A DNA stretch of 64,000 bases from Luteimonas cucumeris (lineage in GTDB: Bacteria; Pseudomonadota; Gammaproteobacteria; Xanthomonadales; Xanthomonadaceae). The stretch lies in contig NZ_VLKN01000003.1 of assembly GCF_007830035.1 (NCBI RefSeq), positions 186,001 through 250,000 on the forward strand. The letters run 5' to 3'. Below the pieces are notes generated by a model that did no database searches, had not been told where the DNA came from, and saw only the letters and a program-made list of their open reading frames with translations. How positions within the stretch are numbered: position 1 is the first letter of the stretch; the number at the start of each line of letters is the position of its first letter. The translations under genes and the position numbers were made by a program. This document shows, piece by piece, positions 7,524 to 17,027 of this stretch.

Positions 7524-8891
7524 TCAGGCGCGTTTCCAGCGCACGCCCTGCGGCGTGTCTTCCAGCAGTACGCCCTCATTGGCCAGTTGCTCCCGGATCG
7601 CATCGGAACGCGCGAAATCACGATTCTTCTTGGCTGCGGCGCGCTCGTCGATCAGGGCCTGGATGCGGGCGTCGTCATCATTCGATGCACCGCGCACGAA
7701 CCAGACCGCCGGGTCCTGCTGCAACAGGCCGAGTGAGAGGCCTGCACCCAGCAGTTCCGATTTCAGCTGCGTTTTTTCCGCGACATCCGTGGACTTGCGC
7801 GCTTCGCCGGCGATGCGCGCGATCTCGGCCAGCGCCTGCGGCGTGTTGAGGTCATCATCGAGCGCGGCTTCGATGTTGCCCGGTATCGACGCCACCGCAT
7901 CGATATCGTCGAGGTCGCGCAAGGTGCCGTACAGGCGGTCCAGCGTCCGCACCGATTGCTCGATCAGCGCATCGGACCAATCCAGGGGTTGCCGGTAATG
8001 CGCCGACAGCAGCGCAAGCCGCAGCGCTTCCGGCGGGTGCCTGCGTACCAGGTCGTGCACCTTCTCGATGTTGCCCAGCGATTTCGACATCTTAGCGCCG
8101 GCCAGATTGAGCATGCCGTTGTGCAACCAATAGCGCGCGAACACCTTGCCGCCATGCGCGCACTCGCTCTGCGCGATCTCGTTCTCATGGTGCGGGAACT
8201 GCAGGTCGATGCCGCCGGCGTGGATGTCGATCGTCTCGCCCAGGTGGGCGGCAGCCATCGCCGAGCATTCGATATGCCAGCCCGGTCGGCCACGCCCCCA
8301 GGGAGAATCCCAGCCCGGCAGATCGGCCGTGGACGGTTTCCACAGCACGAAATCGCCGGCATCGCGCTTGTAGGGGGCGACGTCGACGCGTGCGCCAGCC
8401 AGCATTTCCTCGGGATCGCGTCGCGACAGCTTGCCGTATTCGCCATAGCTGGCGACCGAGAACAGCACATGGCCTTCGGCGGCGTAGGCATGGTCGCTGG
8501 CGACCAGGCGTTCGATCATCGCCACGATCTGCGCGATGTGCGCGGTCGCTTCCGGTTCCAGGTCCGGTGGCTGCACGCCCAGTGCGGCCATGTCCTGGCG
8601 ATAGGCGGCGGCGAAACGATCGGTGATGACGTTGATCGGTACGCCCTGTTCCTGCGCGGCGGCATTGATCTTGTCGTCGACGTCGGTGATGTTGCGCGCG
8701 TAGCGCAGCGCGCCGAAGCGCCGTCGCAACAGATCGGCCAATACGCCGAACACCACCGGTCCGCGGGCGTTGCCGATGTGCACGTAGTTGTAGACGGTCG
8801 GGCCGCAGACGTACATGGTCGGGCACTGCGAATCGAGCGGCACGAACGCTTCCAGCCGGCGGGTCAGGGTGTTGTGGAGATGCAGGCTCAT
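7524..8891 (-). CDS. cysS: Cysteinyl-tRNA synthetase
   Basis: This 455-residue class I synthetase charges tRNA-Cys. HIGNARG appears at about residues 38-44, just after the zinc cysteine in [10 protein letters not shown] (C29). The other zinc-site elements are WHIECSAMA and [11 protein letters not shown], and the KMSKSLGN loop lies near residue 265. The length is as usual for the family, and the C-terminal helical anticodon-binding region is complete. The start at 8891 (MSLHLHNTL) is preferred over a longer frame. Downstream, GAGCGGC-CAAA-GCCGCTC (7489-7506) can form a hairpin but lacks a T run. Confidence 0.96.
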   Translation of the reverse strand: MSLHLHNTLTRRLEAFVPLDSQCPTMYVCGPTVYNYVHIGNARGPVVFGVLADLLRRRFGALRYARNITDVDDKINAAAQEQGVPINVITDRFAAAYRQDMAALGVQPPDLEPEATAHIAQIVAMIERLVASDHAYAAEGHVLFSVASYGEYGKLSRRDPEEMLAGARVDVAPYKRDAGDFVLWKPSTADLPGWDSPWGRGRPGWHIECSAMAAAHLGETIDIHAGGIDLQFPHHENEIAQSECAHGGKVFARYWLHNGMLNLAGAKMSKSLGNIEKVHDLVRRHPPEALRLALLSAHYRQPLDWSDALIEQSVRTLDRLYGTLRDLDDIDAVASIPGNIEAALDDDLNTPQALAEIARIAGEARKSTDVAEKTQLKSELLGAGLSLGLLQQDPAVWFVRGASNDDDARIQALIDERAAAKKNRDFARSDAIREQLANEGVLLEDTPQGVRWKRA

Positions 8892-9011
8892 CGAGGTTGC
8901 CGTCGACCGAAGTCTCGATTTTAGCCACCCGGCCTGCATCGCGACAGCATCGATTCAGTCCTGCGGTAATATCCGGCCTAGACTGTCACTCCCCGTCAAC
9001 GCACTGAATCC

Positions 9012-9476
9012 GTGTCGTATCGCACGCCCCGACATCTCCTGCTGATCCTGGCCTTCGGCCTGCCCGGCGCGGCGATGGCGCAGGGAACCCAGATGGTGGT
9101 GATCCACGCCGAGAACGTACGTACCGACTATGCCCGGGTACTGAGGGTCGAACCGGTCTACGAAACCCTGCGCGCCACGCGGATGGAGCACCACTGCGAA
9201 GCGCCCGGCGGCGATGGCGAAGGCAAGGGGTTGTCGCGCGTCGTCGGTGCCGTGAAGGATGCCCTGACTCCCAGCAAGGAGGAGCCGGTGGTCACCAAGG
9301 ATGGGCAGGAATGCCGCCTGGTGCCGGTGGAACGCGAGTTCAAGCGCAAGATCGGATACGACGTCGACTACGTCTACAAGGGCTCCAAATACCGCTCGCG
9401 GCTGGATCGCGACCCCGGTCGGCGCCTGCGCATACGCGTCTCGGTGACGCCGAACATGCCGGGTTCCGGGCGCTGA
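9012..9476 (+). CDS. Small exported protein of unknown function
   Basis: I do not recognise a named family. The 154 residues start (GTG) with a clear signal peptide: MSYRTPRHLLLILAFGLPGAAMAQ. The mature part has two cysteines (HHCEAP and QECRLV) and ends with KRKIGYDVDYVYKGSKYRSR followed by DPGRRLRIRVSVTP. That ending resembles the tail of envelope proteins of the glycine-zipper 2TM type, but the glycine zipper itself is missing: the place is taken by GKGLSRVVGAVKDALTPS. It is probably periplasmic. It lies between divergent cysS and the arginine cluster, with no operon partner visible. Confidence 0.7.
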   Translation: MSYRTPRHLLLILAFGLPGAAMAQGTQMVVIHAENVRTDYARVLRVEPVYETLRATRMEHHCEAPGGDGEGKGLSRVVGAVKDALTPSKEEPVVTKDGQECRLVPVEREFKRKIGYDVDYVYKGSKYRSRLDRDPGRRLRIRVSVTPNMPGSGR

Positions 9477-9532
9477 GCCGATCTGCGGGCATGCTTGCGG
9501 TGTCCGGCGCGGCATGCGAGGATGCCCGGCCG

Positions 9533-9634
9533 ATGAAGACGACCCTCACCGCCCTGTTCGCAAGTGCCGCCCGGATGGCCTCGGGCATGACTTCGCGCGC
9601 GCGCCGACCGGAAACCCTACAGCCAGCTGGGTAG
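9533..9634 (+). CDS. Candidate 33-codon leader ORF upstream of argF'
   Basis: The frame starts MKTTLTALFASAARMASGM and continues with TSRARRPETLQPAG before TAG. It has GAGGA ten bases before the ATG. An in-frame ATG at 9491 could extend it to 47 codons. Four of 33 codons are arginine, three of them clustered (CGC GCG CGC CGA at 9596-9607). The stop codon abuts a GCTGGGT stretch (9626-9632) that can pair with the 5' arm of the terminator that follows. The arrangement fits a leader peptide for arginine-controlled attenuation. The alternative is the decayed start of a secreted protein, since MKTTLTALFASAA looks like a signal peptide. Confidence 0.35.
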   Translation: MKTTLTALFASAARMASGMTSRARRPETLQPAG

Positions 9635-9667
9635 CCGGGACTCGTCGTCATCCGAGTTTCACAGGAC

Positions 9668-9694
9668 AAACCCAGCCTTCGCGCTGGGTTTTTT
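9668..9694 (+). terminator. Intrinsic terminator/attenuator before argF'
   Basis: AAACCCAGC (9668-9676) pairs with GCTGGGTTT (9683-9691) around a six-base loop, and the run TTTTTT covers 9689-9694. The 5' arm can alternatively pair, over seven perfect bases, with GCTGGGT at 9626-9632 at the end of the leader ORF, giving mutually exclusive structures. Since the argF' ATG is only about 60 bases further on, it may act as an attenuator. It could instead simply end transcription from the exported-protein gene. Confidence 0.75.
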
Positions 9695-9753
9695 CGTTTC
9701 CGGGATCGCAGCACGCACCCGGCCCCCCAGGAAAATCGCAGGATCACTTTCGA

Positions 9754-10764
9754 ATGAAGCATTTCTTGAACACCCAGGACTGGAGCCGTCCCGAGCTCGA
9801 CGCCCTGCTGACGCAGGCGGCGCTGTTCAAGCGCAACAAGCTGGGTGGCGAGCTCAGGGGCAGGAGCATCGCGCTGGTTTTCTTCAATCCTTCGCTGCGT
9901 ACCCGCACTAGTTTCGAACTGGGTGCGTTCCAGTTGGGCGGACATGCGGTGGTGCTGCAGCCGGGCAAGGACGCGTGGCCCATCGAGTTCGACCTGGGCA
10001 CGGTCATGGACGGCGATACCGAGGAACATATCGCCGAAGTCGCCAGAGTGCTGAGCCGCTATGTCGACCTGATCGGCGTGCGTGCGTTTCCGAAGTTCAT
10101 CGACTGGTCGCTTGACCGCCAGGACCGGGTGCTGCAGGGCTTCGCGAAACACGCGACCGTGCCGGTGATCAACATGGAGACGATCACCCATCCCTGCCAG
10201 GAACTCGCGCACGTGCTGGCGCTGCAGGAGCATTTCGGCGCCACCGACCTGCGTGGCAAAAAATACGTGCTGACCTGGACCTACCATCCGAAGGCGCTCA
10301 ACACCGCCGTCGCCAACTCCGCGCTGACCATCGCCACGCGCATGGGCATGGACGTGACCCTGCTGTGCCCGACGCCGGAATACGTGCTGGACGAACGCTA
10401 CATGGGCTGGGCCGAGCAGAACGTCGCCGAGAGCGGCGGCTCGCTCAAGGTCAGCCACGATATCGACAGCGCCTACGCCGGTGCCGACGTCGTCTACGCC
10501 AAGAGTTGGGGCGCATTGCCGTACTTCGGCAACTGGGGGCCGGAAAAGCCCATCCGCGACGGCTTCAGGCATTTCATCGTCGACGAACGCAAGATGGCGC
10601 TGACCAACAACGGCGTGTTCTCGCACTGCCTGCCGCTGCGCCGCAACGTCAAGGCTACCGACGCGGTGATGGACTCCCCGAACTGCATCGCCATCGAAGA
10701 GGCCGAGAACCGCCTGCATGTGCAGAAGGCGGTGATGGCTGCGCTTGCTGCGCAAGCGTCGTGA
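9754..10764 (+). CDS. argF': N-acetylornithine carbamoyltransferase (ArgF')
   Basis: The 336-residue enzyme carbamoylates N-acetylornithine to N-acetylcitrulline, the xanthomonad variant of arginine synthesis. The carbamoyl-phosphate site FFNPSLRTRTSFE is present, followed by GAFQLGGHAVVLQPG, and the segment INMETITHPCQELAH is intact. E90 in DGDTEEH corresponds to Glu92 of the Xanthomonas campestris enzyme, the residue known to set acetylornithine rather than succinylornithine specificity. The near-identity of long stretches to my memory of the X. campestris protein supports the assignment over ordinary OTCase. It is the first gene of the arg cluster. Its TGA lies inside the first unit of a heptameric repeat array. 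Confidence 0.93.
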   Translation: MKHFLNTQDWSRPELDALLTQAALFKRNKLGGELRGRSIALVFFNPSLRTRTSFELGAFQLGGHAVVLQPGKDAWPIEFDLGTVMDGDTEEHIAEVARVLSRYVDLIGVRAFPKFIDWSLDRQDRVLQGFAKHATVPVINMETITHPCQELAHVLALQEHFGATDLRGKKYVLTWTYHPKALNTAVANSALTIATRMGMDVTLLCPTPEYVLDERYMGWAEQNVAESGGSLKVSHDIDSAYAGADVVYAKSWGALPYFGNWGPEKPIRDGFRHFIVDERKMALTNNGVFSHCLPLRRNVKATDAVMDSPNCIAIEEAENRLHVQKAVMAALAAQAS

Positions 10765-10898
10765 TTCGTTATTCGTGATTGGTGATTCGTAAAAAGCAGA
10801 GCCGATTACGCCCCGTATAACTTTCCTGATTGCATAGAGATTCCCCCATGTCGCAGCAGCCCGCTTCTTCGAATCACCAATCGCCAATCACAAATCAC
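10761..10898. repeat. Heptamer repeat array in opposed orientation, spanning the argF'-argG junction
   Basis: Four forward 7-mers occupy 10761-10788: GTGATTC, GTTATTC, GTGATTG, GTGATTC. Four reversed 7-mers occupy 10871-10898: GAATCAC, CAATCGC, CAATCAC, AAATCAC. The two blocks can pair across about 80 bases. The first unit supplies the argF' stop codon, and the reversed block lies inside the argG reading frame. The same repeat unit and the same forward-then-reverse layout recur at 49107-49220. Confidence 0.85.
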
Positions 10899-12098
10899 GG
10901 ATCCAAGGACATCGTGCTTGCTTTCAGTGGCGGCCTCGACACGAGCTTCTGCGTGCCTTACCTGCAGGAACAGGGCTGGAACGTGCATACGGTGTTCGCC
11001 GATACCGGCGGCGTCGATGCGGAAGAACGCAGGTTCATCGAAGACCGCGCCGCGGAGCTTGGCGTCGCCAGTCATGTCACGATCGATGGCGGGCCCGCGA
11101 TCTGGGATGGCTTCGTGAAGCCGTTCGTCTGGGCGGGCGAGGGCTACCAGGGCCAGTATCCGTTGCTGGTCTCGGATCGCTACCTGATCGTCGATGCCGC
11201 GCTGGCGCGCGCCAACGATCTGGGCACGAAGGCCATCGCCCACGGTTGCACCGGCATGGGCAACGACCAGGTGCGTTTCGACCTGGCGGTGAAGGCATCC
11301 GGCGACTACCGGATCGTCGCGCCGATCCGCGAAATCCAGAAGGAACACACCCAGACCCGCGCCTACGAACAGCAGTATCTCGAGCAGCGCGGCTTTGGCG
11401 TGCGCGCCAAGCAGAAGGCCTACACGATCAACGAAAACCTGCTCGGACTGACCATGTCCGGCGGCGAGATCGACCATTGGCAGGCGCCCGGCGAGGGCGC
11501 GCGCGGCTGGTGCGCAAGCCGTGAGCAATGGCCCGCGGAAGCACTGCGGGTGACGCTGCGCTTCGTGCGGGGCGAAGCGGTCGCGCTCGACGGCCAGGCG
11601 ATGCCGGGCGCGCAACTCCTCGCGCAACTCAATGCATTGTTCGCGAAGTACGGCGTCGGACGCGGGCTGTATACCGGCGATACCACCATCGGCCTGAAAG
11701 GCCGCATCGTGTACGAAGCGCCGGGCCTGACGGCATTGCTGGTCGCCCATCGCGCGCTGGAGGAGGCCGTGCTGACCAAGCAGCAGAACCGCTTCAAGCC
11801 GGACGTTGCGCGCAAGTGGGTGGAGCTGGTTTACGAGGGTTTCTTCCACGATCCGCTCAAGACCGATCTCGAAGCCTTCCTGTCCTCGTCGCAGCAGACG
11901 GTCAACGGCGAGGTGGTGCTGGAAACCCGCGGTGGCCGCGTCGATGCGGTGGCGGTGGACTCGCCGCACATCCTCAATGCCAAGGGTGCGACGTATGCGC
12001 AGTCGGCGGACTGGGGCGTGGAAGAGGCCGAGGGTTTCATCAAGCTGTTCGGAATGAGCAGCACCTTGTGGGCGGAAATCAACAAGAACGGTTCTTGA
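10848..12098 (+). CDS. argG: Argininosuccinate synthase with repeat-encoded N-terminal extension
   Basis: The enzyme joins citrulline and aspartate with ATP. In this pathway the arginine route reaches it after deacetylation of acetylcitrulline. The ATP-binding P-loop [11 protein letters not shown] is followed by [30 protein letters not shown], and the C-terminal [20 protein letters not shown]. The 416-residue product begins [18 protein letters not shown] before [10 protein letters not shown]. In the Xanthomonas protein as I remember it, the start is [10 protein letters not shown], so about 16 residues are extra. They are encoded by the reversed heptamer array at 10871-10898. The first ATG (10848) is retained, because no other start lies between the array and the conserved segment. 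Confidence 0.93.
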   Translation: MSQQPASSNHQSPITNHGSKDIVLAFSGGLDTSFCVPYLQEQGWNVHTVFADTGGVDAEERRFIEDRAAELGVASHVTIDGGPAIWDGFVKPFVWAGEGYQGQYPLLVSDRYLIVDAALARANDLGTKAIAHGCTGMGNDQVRFDLAVKASGDYRIVAPIREIQKEHTQTRAYEQQYLEQRGFGVRAKQKAYTINENLLGLTMSGGEIDHWQAPGEGARGWCASREQWPAEALRVTLRFVRGEAVALDGQAMPGAQLLAQLNALFAKYGVGRGLYTGDTTIGLKGRIVYEAPGLTALLVAHRALEEAVLTKQQNRFKPDVARKWVELVYEGFFHDPLKTDLEAFLSSSQQTVNGEVVLETRGGRVDAVAVDSPHILNAKGATYAQSADWGVEEAEGFIKLFGMSSTLWAEINKNGS

Positions 12099-12104
12099 GT
12101 CATT

Positions 12105-12183
12105 GGGTTTTGCGGTTCTCGATCACGGGAACCTGAGGCTCAATTCCAACAACCCCAGAACCGAACAACCAAAGAACCAGAAG
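12105..12183. repeat. Degenerate GGTTC/GAACC heptad-like repeat between argG and argE
   Basis: The argG-argE gap holds GGGTTTTGCGGTTCTCG followed, 30 bases later, by CCCCAGAACCGAACAACC and AAAGAACCAGAAG. The reverse complement of the second block resembles the first. The layout echoes the ATTGGTG/CACCAAT arrays elsewhere, with a different unit (GGTTCTN). It is less regular, so the call is tentative. Confidence 0.45.
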
Positions 12184-12191
12184 ACAACCCC

Positions 12192-13277
12192 ATGCTCCCC
12201 GCCATCCTCCGCCACCTCGAAGCGCTGGTGTCTTTCGACACCCGCAATCCGCCGCGTGCCATCCGCACCGGCGGCATCTTCGATTACCTCCGCGCACAGC
12301 TGCCGGATTTCCGCATCGACGTGCGCGATCACGGCGCGGGCGCGGTGTCGTTGCTCGCGGTGCGCGGCGCGCCGACACGGCTGTTCAACGTACACCTGGA
12401 CACCGTGCCCGATTCGCCCGCCTGGACCGCCGATCCGCTCAAGTTGCGGGTGAGCGGCGAGCGCGCGATCGGACTCGGTGCCTGTGACATCAAGGGCGCC
12501 GCCGCCTGTCTGATCGCCGCCGCGCAGCTGACCCAAGGTGATGTCGCCTTCCTGTTCAGCACCGACGAGGAAGCCAACGACGCGCGCTGCATTGATGCCT
12601 TCCTGAAAAGCGACCACGGCTTCAACGAAGTCATCGTCGCGGAGCCCACGCAATGCGAAGCGGTGCTGGCGCATCGCGGCATCGCGTCGGTGCTGATGAA
12701 ATTCAAGGGTGAAGCCGGACATGCTTCCGGCGCCAATGCAATGCAGGCCAGCGCGTTGCACCAGGCGATTCGTTGGGGCGCCGATGCACTTGCGCTGGTG
12801 GAGGCCGAATCGCACCAGCGCTTCGGCGGGCTCACCGGCCTGCGTTTCAACATCGGGCGGGTGGAAGGCGGCATCAAGGCCAACATGATCGCGCCCAGTG
12901 CCGAGCTGCGCTTCGGTTTTCGCCCTTTGCCGTCGCAGGACATCGAGTCGCTGCACGCGCGTTTCCGCGGTTTCGCGCCGGAGGGCACCGGATACGAACC
13001 CACGTTCCGCGGGCCACCGCTGCCTGCCGGCGACATCGCCGCTGCCGAGGACCGTCGCCTCGCGGCGCGCGACCTCGCCGATGCGCTGGACATGCCGATC
13101 GGCAACGCGGTCGATTTCTGGACCGAAGCCTCGCTGTTTTCCGCCGCCGGCCTCACCGCGCTGGTGTATGGCCCCGGCGACATCGCCCAGGCCCATACCG
13201 CCGACGAATGGGTTTCACTGCAACAACTGTCGCTTGCCGCCACCACCTACCAACGCCTGATGGAAGCCCGATCATGA
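12192..13277 (+). CDS. argE: M20 deacetylase ArgE (N-acetylcitrulline/acetylornithine deacetylase)
   Basis: This 361-residue M20 metallopeptidase-family hydrolase has the expected metal residues in FNVHLDTVPDS (HxD), GLGACDIKGAA and STDEEANDA (EE), with AEPTQCEAVLAHRG and GHASG following. It removes the acetyl group. With the acetylornithine-specific transcarbamylase next to it, the physiological substrate is probably N-acetylcitrulline, as established for Xanthomonas. It lies after argG, separated by a repeat-containing gap, and before the bifunctional kinase-synthase gene. Confidence 0.9.
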   Translation: MLPAILRHLEALVSFDTRNPPRAIRTGGIFDYLRAQLPDFRIDVRDHGAGAVSLLAVRGAPTRLFNVHLDTVPDSPAWTADPLKLRVSGERAIGLGACDIKGAAACLIAAAQLTQGDVAFLFSTDEEANDARCIDAFLKSDHGFNEVIVAEPTQCEAVLAHRGIASVLMKFKGEAGHASGANAMQASALHQAIRWGADALALVEAESHQRFGGLTGLRFNIGRVEGGIKANMIAPSAELRFGFRPLPSQDIESLHARFRGFAPEGTGYEPTFRGPPLPAGDIAAAEDRRLAARDLADALDMPIGNAVDFWTEASLFSAAGLTALVYGPGDIAQAHTADEWVSLQQLSLAATTYQRLMEARS

Positions 13278-13373
13278 ACCTGCTCGTTTCCGATCTACAC
13301 GCCGCCGCTTCGACCGCCTTCACGGGTGATCGGAGGGCACTTCCGGTCGCGCGGCGATGAGTTGCTGCTGACC

Positions 13374-14693
13374 ATGACCGATCTGCGCACCACGATCGTC
13401 CGGCTGCTGTCCAACATGGCCAGCGCCAAGGAGATCCAGCAATACCTCAAGCGTTTCTCGCAGCTCGATGCCGCGCGCTTTGCCGTGGTCAAGGTCGGCG
13501 GCGCAGTGCTGCGCGACGAACTCGATTCGCTCGTGTCGTCGCTCGCGTTCCTGCAGCAGGTCGGCTTGACGCCGATCGTGGTGCATGGCGCCGGCCCGCA
13601 ACTGGATGCAGAAATGCAGGCCGCCGGCATCGAGAAGAAGAGCATCGACAACCTGCGCTACACCGACGCGCCGGTGCTCGCCGTGGTCCGTCGCGTGTTG
13701 CGGCAGGAAAACCTGAAGCTGGTCGAGGCGCTGCAGGCCGAGGGCGTGCGTGCGACCTCGATCCAGTCCGGCGTGTTCGAGGCCGCTTATCTGGACCGCG
13801 GCAAGTACGACCTGGTCGGCAAGGTGACGCGCGTCGACACCGACGGCATCCAGGCGGCGATCAAGGTCGGTTCGATTCCGGTGATCGCCTCGCTCGGCGA
13901 AACCGCGGACGGACAGATCGTCAACGTCAACGCCGACTGGGCCGCCAACGAGCTGATCAAGACGTTGCAGCCGTACAAGATCGTGTTCCTGACCGGGACC
14001 GGTGGCCTGCTCGACGGTGACGGCAAGGTCATCGACTCGATCAACCTCAGTTCCGAGTACGAGGAACTGCTGGCGCAGCCGTGGTTGCACTCGGGCATGC
14101 GCGTCAAGATCGAACAGATCCACGACCTGCTGATGGCGTTGCCGCCTTCCTCGTCGGTGTCGATCACCAAGCCGGATGAGCTGGCCAAGGAGCTGTTCAC
14201 GCACAAGGGTTCCGGCACGCTGGTGCGGCGTGGCGAGCGGGTCATCCGTGCCGAGCGCTGGGACCAGCTCGACCTGCCGCGCCTGCGTGCGCTGATCGAA
14301 TCCGCGTTCGGCCGCAAGCTGGTGCCCGATTACTTCGAGCGCACGCCGCTGCACCGCGCCTACGTCAGCGAGCACTACCGCACCGCGGTGATCCTGACCG
14401 AGGAGGAGGGCATGCCTTACCTCGACAAGTTCGCGGTGCTGGACGACGCGCAGGGTGAAGGCCTGGGGCGCGCGGTGTGGCAGGTGATGCGCGAGGAAAC
14501 GCCGAAGCTGTTCTGGCGCTCGCGCCACCGCAACGCCGTCAATTACTTCTATTACGCCGAATCCGACGGCTGCTACAAGCAGGAAAAGTGGAAGGTGTTC
14601 TGGTACGGGCTGGAGGGCTTCGATGCCATCCAGAAGGCGGTCGAGCATTGCGCGATGCGCGTGCCGACACTGCTGGAGCCCGCGTCCCCATGA
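13374..14693 (+). CDS. argB: Bifunctional N-acetylglutamate kinase/N-acetylglutamate synthase (NAGK-NAGS)
   Basis: The N-terminal amino-acid-kinase domain (about residues 30-280) contains [38 protein letters not shown] and [10 protein letters not shown]. The C-terminal GNAT domain (about 300-435) contains [35 protein letters not shown] and [20 protein letters not shown]. The 439-residue fusion therefore covers both the first and second steps of arginine synthesis, as known in xanthomonads, where it is a target of arginine feedback. The start is set at 13374 ([12 protein letters not shown]). A shorter form at 13416 is possible. The stop overlaps the argC start as ATGA. Confidence 0.92.
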   Translation: MTDLRTTIVRLLSNMASAKEIQQYLKRFSQLDAARFAVVKVGGAVLRDELDSLVSSLAFLQQVGLTPIVVHGAGPQLDAEMQAAGIEKKSIDNLRYTDAPVLAVVRRVLRQENLKLVEALQAEGVRATSIQSGVFEAAYLDRGKYDLVGKVTRVDTDGIQAAIKVGSIPVIASLGETADGQIVNVNADWAANELIKTLQPYKIVFLTGTGGLLDGDGKVIDSINLSSEYEELLAQPWLHSGMRVKIEQIHDLLMALPPSSSVSITKPDELAKELFTHKGSGTLVRRGERVIRAERWDQLDLPRLRALIESAFGRKLVPDYFERTPLHRAYVSEHYRTAVILTEEEGMPYLDKFAVLDDAQGEGLGRAVWQVMREETPKLFWRSRHRNAVNYFYYAESDGCYKQEKWKVFWYGLEGFDAIQKAVEHCAMRVPTLLEPASP

Positions 14694-15640
14694 GCCTGCG
14701 CAAGACCCTTGGCATCGTCGGCGCGCGCGGCCATACCGGCGCGGAACTGATCCGGCTGGTGGCCCGACATCCGCATCTGGAACTGGGTTTCGTATCGTCG
14801 CGCGAGCTCGATGGCCAGCCGGTGTCCGCGCACGTGCCGGAGTATCCCGGCGAGCTGCGCTACTCGAACCTGTCGCCGGAACAGGTGGCAGGACCCAGTG
14901 CCGATGCGGTCGTGCTGGCGTTGCCGAATGACAAGTCCGGTGCCTTCGTTGCGGCCATCGAAGCGGGCGGTGGGGATCCGGTGGTCGTTGACCTGTCCGC
15001 GGACCATCGCTTCGACGAGCGCTGGTATTACGGTTTGCCCGAGCTGACACGCAGCCGTTATGCGGGCCAGAAGCGCATCAGCAACCCGGGCTGCTACGCC
15101 AGCGCGATGCAGCTCGCCATCGCGCCGATGCTGGATCTGGTCGATGGGCCGGTGCAGTGCTTCGGCGTGTCCGGCTATTCCGGCGCGGGCACCACGCCGT
15201 CGGACAAGAACGACCTCGACAAGCTGCGCGACAACCTGATGCCGTACGCGCTGACCGGCCATGTCCACGAACGCGAAGCGGCGCGGCAACTCGGCGTGCC
15301 GATCGAGTTCATGCCGCATGTCGCGCCGCATTTCCGTGGCCTGACCATCACCGCGAACCTGCATCTGGGCACGTCGCTGACGATCGAGGAAGCCAAACTC
15401 CGCTACGTCGAGCGCTATGCCGGCGAGCCGCTGTTGCGGATCATCGATTCTGCGCCCTGGGTGAGCCATATCGCCGGCAGGCATGGCGTCGAGATTGGCG
15501 GCTTCAGCCTGTCCGGCGATGGCCGGCGCCTGGTGGTGGTGGCCACGCTCGACAACCTGCTCAAAGGCGCGGCCACGCAGGCCATGCAGAACCTCAATCT
15601 GGCCTTCGGGTTCGATGAGATGGCTGGCATTCCGCAATAA
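14690..15640 (+). CDS. argC: N-acetyl-gamma-glutamyl-phosphate reductase
   Basis: The 316-residue enzyme reduces N-acetylglutamyl phosphate to the semialdehyde with NADPH. It has the nucleotide-binding start [16 protein letters not shown] and the active-site cysteine in [28 protein letters not shown] and the histidine segment HVAPHFRGL follow. The true start is the ATG at 14690, overlapping the argB stop by four bases; the longer frame upstream lies within argB. A repeat with GTCATCC/GGATGAC ends follows before argH. Confidence 0.94.
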   Translation: MSLRKTLGIVGARGHTGAELIRLVARHPHLELGFVSSRELDGQPVSAHVPEYPGELRYSNLSPEQVAGPSADAVVLALPNDKSGAFVAAIEAGGGDPVVVDLSADHRFDERWYYGLPELTRSRYAGQKRISNPGCYASAMQLAIAPMLDLVDGPVQCFGVSGYSGAGTTPSDKNDLDKLRDNLMPYALTGHVHEREAARQLGVPIEFMPHVAPHFRGLTITANLHLGTSLTIEEAKLRYVERYAGEPLLRIIDSAPWVSHIAGRHGVEIGGFSLSGDGRRLVVVATLDNLLKGAATQAMQNLNLAFGFDEMAGIPQ

Positions 15641-15649
15641 CCCACGCGC

Positions 15650-15689
15650 GTCATCCTGGTTGCAGCAGACCTACTGCATTCGGGATGAC
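15650..15689. repeat. Short palindromic repeat between argC and argH
   Basis: GTCATCC at 15650-15656 and GGATGAC at 15683-15689 bracket a 26-base loop that includes TGCAG/CTGCA. The GTCATCC ends resemble the other dispersed REP-like elements of this window (31046, 44549, 48450). Confidence 0.5.
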
Positions 15690-15705
15690 TTCAGGAGAAG
15701 ATTGG

Positions 15706-16995
15706 ATGTCTGATTTGCTCTGGCAAAAACCCGGTGTCACCGTCGATGCCGAAATCCAGGCATTCCTGGCCGGCGACGACGTGTTGCTGGATCGCGAATT
15801 CTTCCTGTACGACATCGTCGCCAGCCAGGCGCATGCCGAAGGCCTGCAGCGGATCGGCATCCTGTCGGAGGATGAACTGGCCGGGTTGTCGCGCGAACTC
15901 GACCTGCTGGCTGCGGACTTCCGCAGTGGTGCGTTCGTGCTCGATGCGCGGTACGAGGACGGCCATTCGGCGATCGAAGCGCGCCTGACCGAGCGGCTGG
16001 GCGATGCCGGTCGCAGAATCCACACCGGTCGCAGTCGCAACGACCAGGTGCTGGTCGCCACGCGGCTGTGGCTGAAGGCAAAACTCGAAAGCGCACAGGC
16101 ACTGTGCGTCGAAATCGCGGGGATCGCGCTGTCGCGCGCCGAAGCCGAAACCGCCGTGCCTTTGCCAGGTTATACGCACCTGCAGCGCGCCGTGGTGTCC
16201 TCGCTGGGCATGTGGTGGGCGGGCTGGGCCGAGGCCTACATCGACAACGCGGTGCGCATGGCGGCGACCCACGCCTGGGTCGACGCCAATCCGCTCGGTA
16301 CCGCCGCCGGTTATGGCGTCAACCTGCCACTGCAACGCGACCACACCACGACGGCGCTCGGATTCTCACGTCTGCAGGTGTCGCCACTGTACGCGCAGTT
16401 GTCGCGTGGCAAGTTCGAAATGGCGGCGCTCGAAGCATTGGGCAGTGCGATGCTCGACCTGCGCCGGCTGGCGTGGGACCTGAGCCTGTTCACCAGCGCC
16501 GAATTCGGTTTCGTCGCGTTGCCGGCGCAGTACACCACCGGCAGTTCGATCATGCCGAACAAGCGTAACCCCGACGTCATCGAACTGATGCGGGCCAGCT
16601 ACGCCAGCGTGGCCGCAGCGCGTTGCGAGATCGAACAGCTGCTGTCGCTGCCGTCCGGTTATCACCGCGACCTGCAGATCAGCAAAGGCGCCCTGTTCCA
16701 TGGCTTCGGCAAGGGGCTGGCTGCGTTGTCCTTGCTGCCGGATCTGCTGCGCAATCTGGAGTGGCGCGAGGACCGCATGCGTGCCGCGCTCGAACCTTCG
16801 ATGTACGCCACCGATCTTGCCGTCGATCTGGCCAGGCAGGGAATGCCGTTCCGCGATGCATACAGGCAGGCCGCCGATCCCGCGCGCTGGGCCGAAGGCG
16901 ATCCCGTCGCCAGCCTGGCTGCACGTACTTCGCCGGGTGCGGCCGGTGATCCCAGGCTGGGCGAACTGCACACGCGGCTGGCAGCGCTGCGCTGA
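15706..16995 (+). CDS. argH: Argininosuccinate lyase
   Basis: This is the last enzyme of arginine synthesis, splitting argininosuccinate into arginine and fumarate. The fumarase/aspartase-superfamily signature is [12 protein letters not shown], with [10 protein letters not shown] and [11 protein letters not shown] earlier and [17 protein letters not shown] around the signature. The length (429 residues) is slightly shorter than in E. coli. The start at 15706 is supported by CAGGAGAAG eight bases upstream. The gene converges with an MFS gene across 32 bp that hold a CGCCACC/GGTGGCG hairpin without a T run. Confidence 0.94.
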   Translation: MSDLLWQKPGVTVDAEIQAFLAGDDVLLDREFFLYDIVASQAHAEGLQRIGILSEDELAGLSRELDLLAADFRSGAFVLDARYEDGHSAIEARLTERLGDAGRRIHTGRSRNDQVLVATRLWLKAKLESAQALCVEIAGIALSRAEAETAVPLPGYTHLQRAVVSSLGMWWAGWAEAYIDNAVRMAATHAWVDANPLGTAAGYGVNLPLQRDHTTTALGFSRLQVSPLYAQLSRGKFEMAALEALGSAMLDLRRLAWDLSLFTSAEFGFVALPAQYTTGSSIMPNKRNPDVIELMRASYASVAAARCEIEQLLSLPSGYHRDLQISKGALFHGFGKGLAALSLLPDLLRNLEWREDRMRAALEPSMYATDLAVDLARQGMPFRDAYRQAADPARWAEGDPVASLAARTSPGAAGDPRLGELHTRLAALR

Positions 16996-17027
16996 GGGCG
17001 CCACCGGCTGGTGGCGACGGTGCGTGG

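Noticed and set aside
13274-13360. A 28-codon ORF ([19 protein letters not shown]...) starting in the argE stop codon
   Set aside because: The ATGA overlap is suggestive of coupling, but there is no family match and the frame is short. It could be a remnant or just leader sequence before the kinase-synthase gene.
16999-17016. Hairpin CGCCACC/GGTGGCG between argH and the MFS gene as a shared terminator
   Set aside because: It lacks a T run on either strand. The position is suggestive but the evidence is weak.
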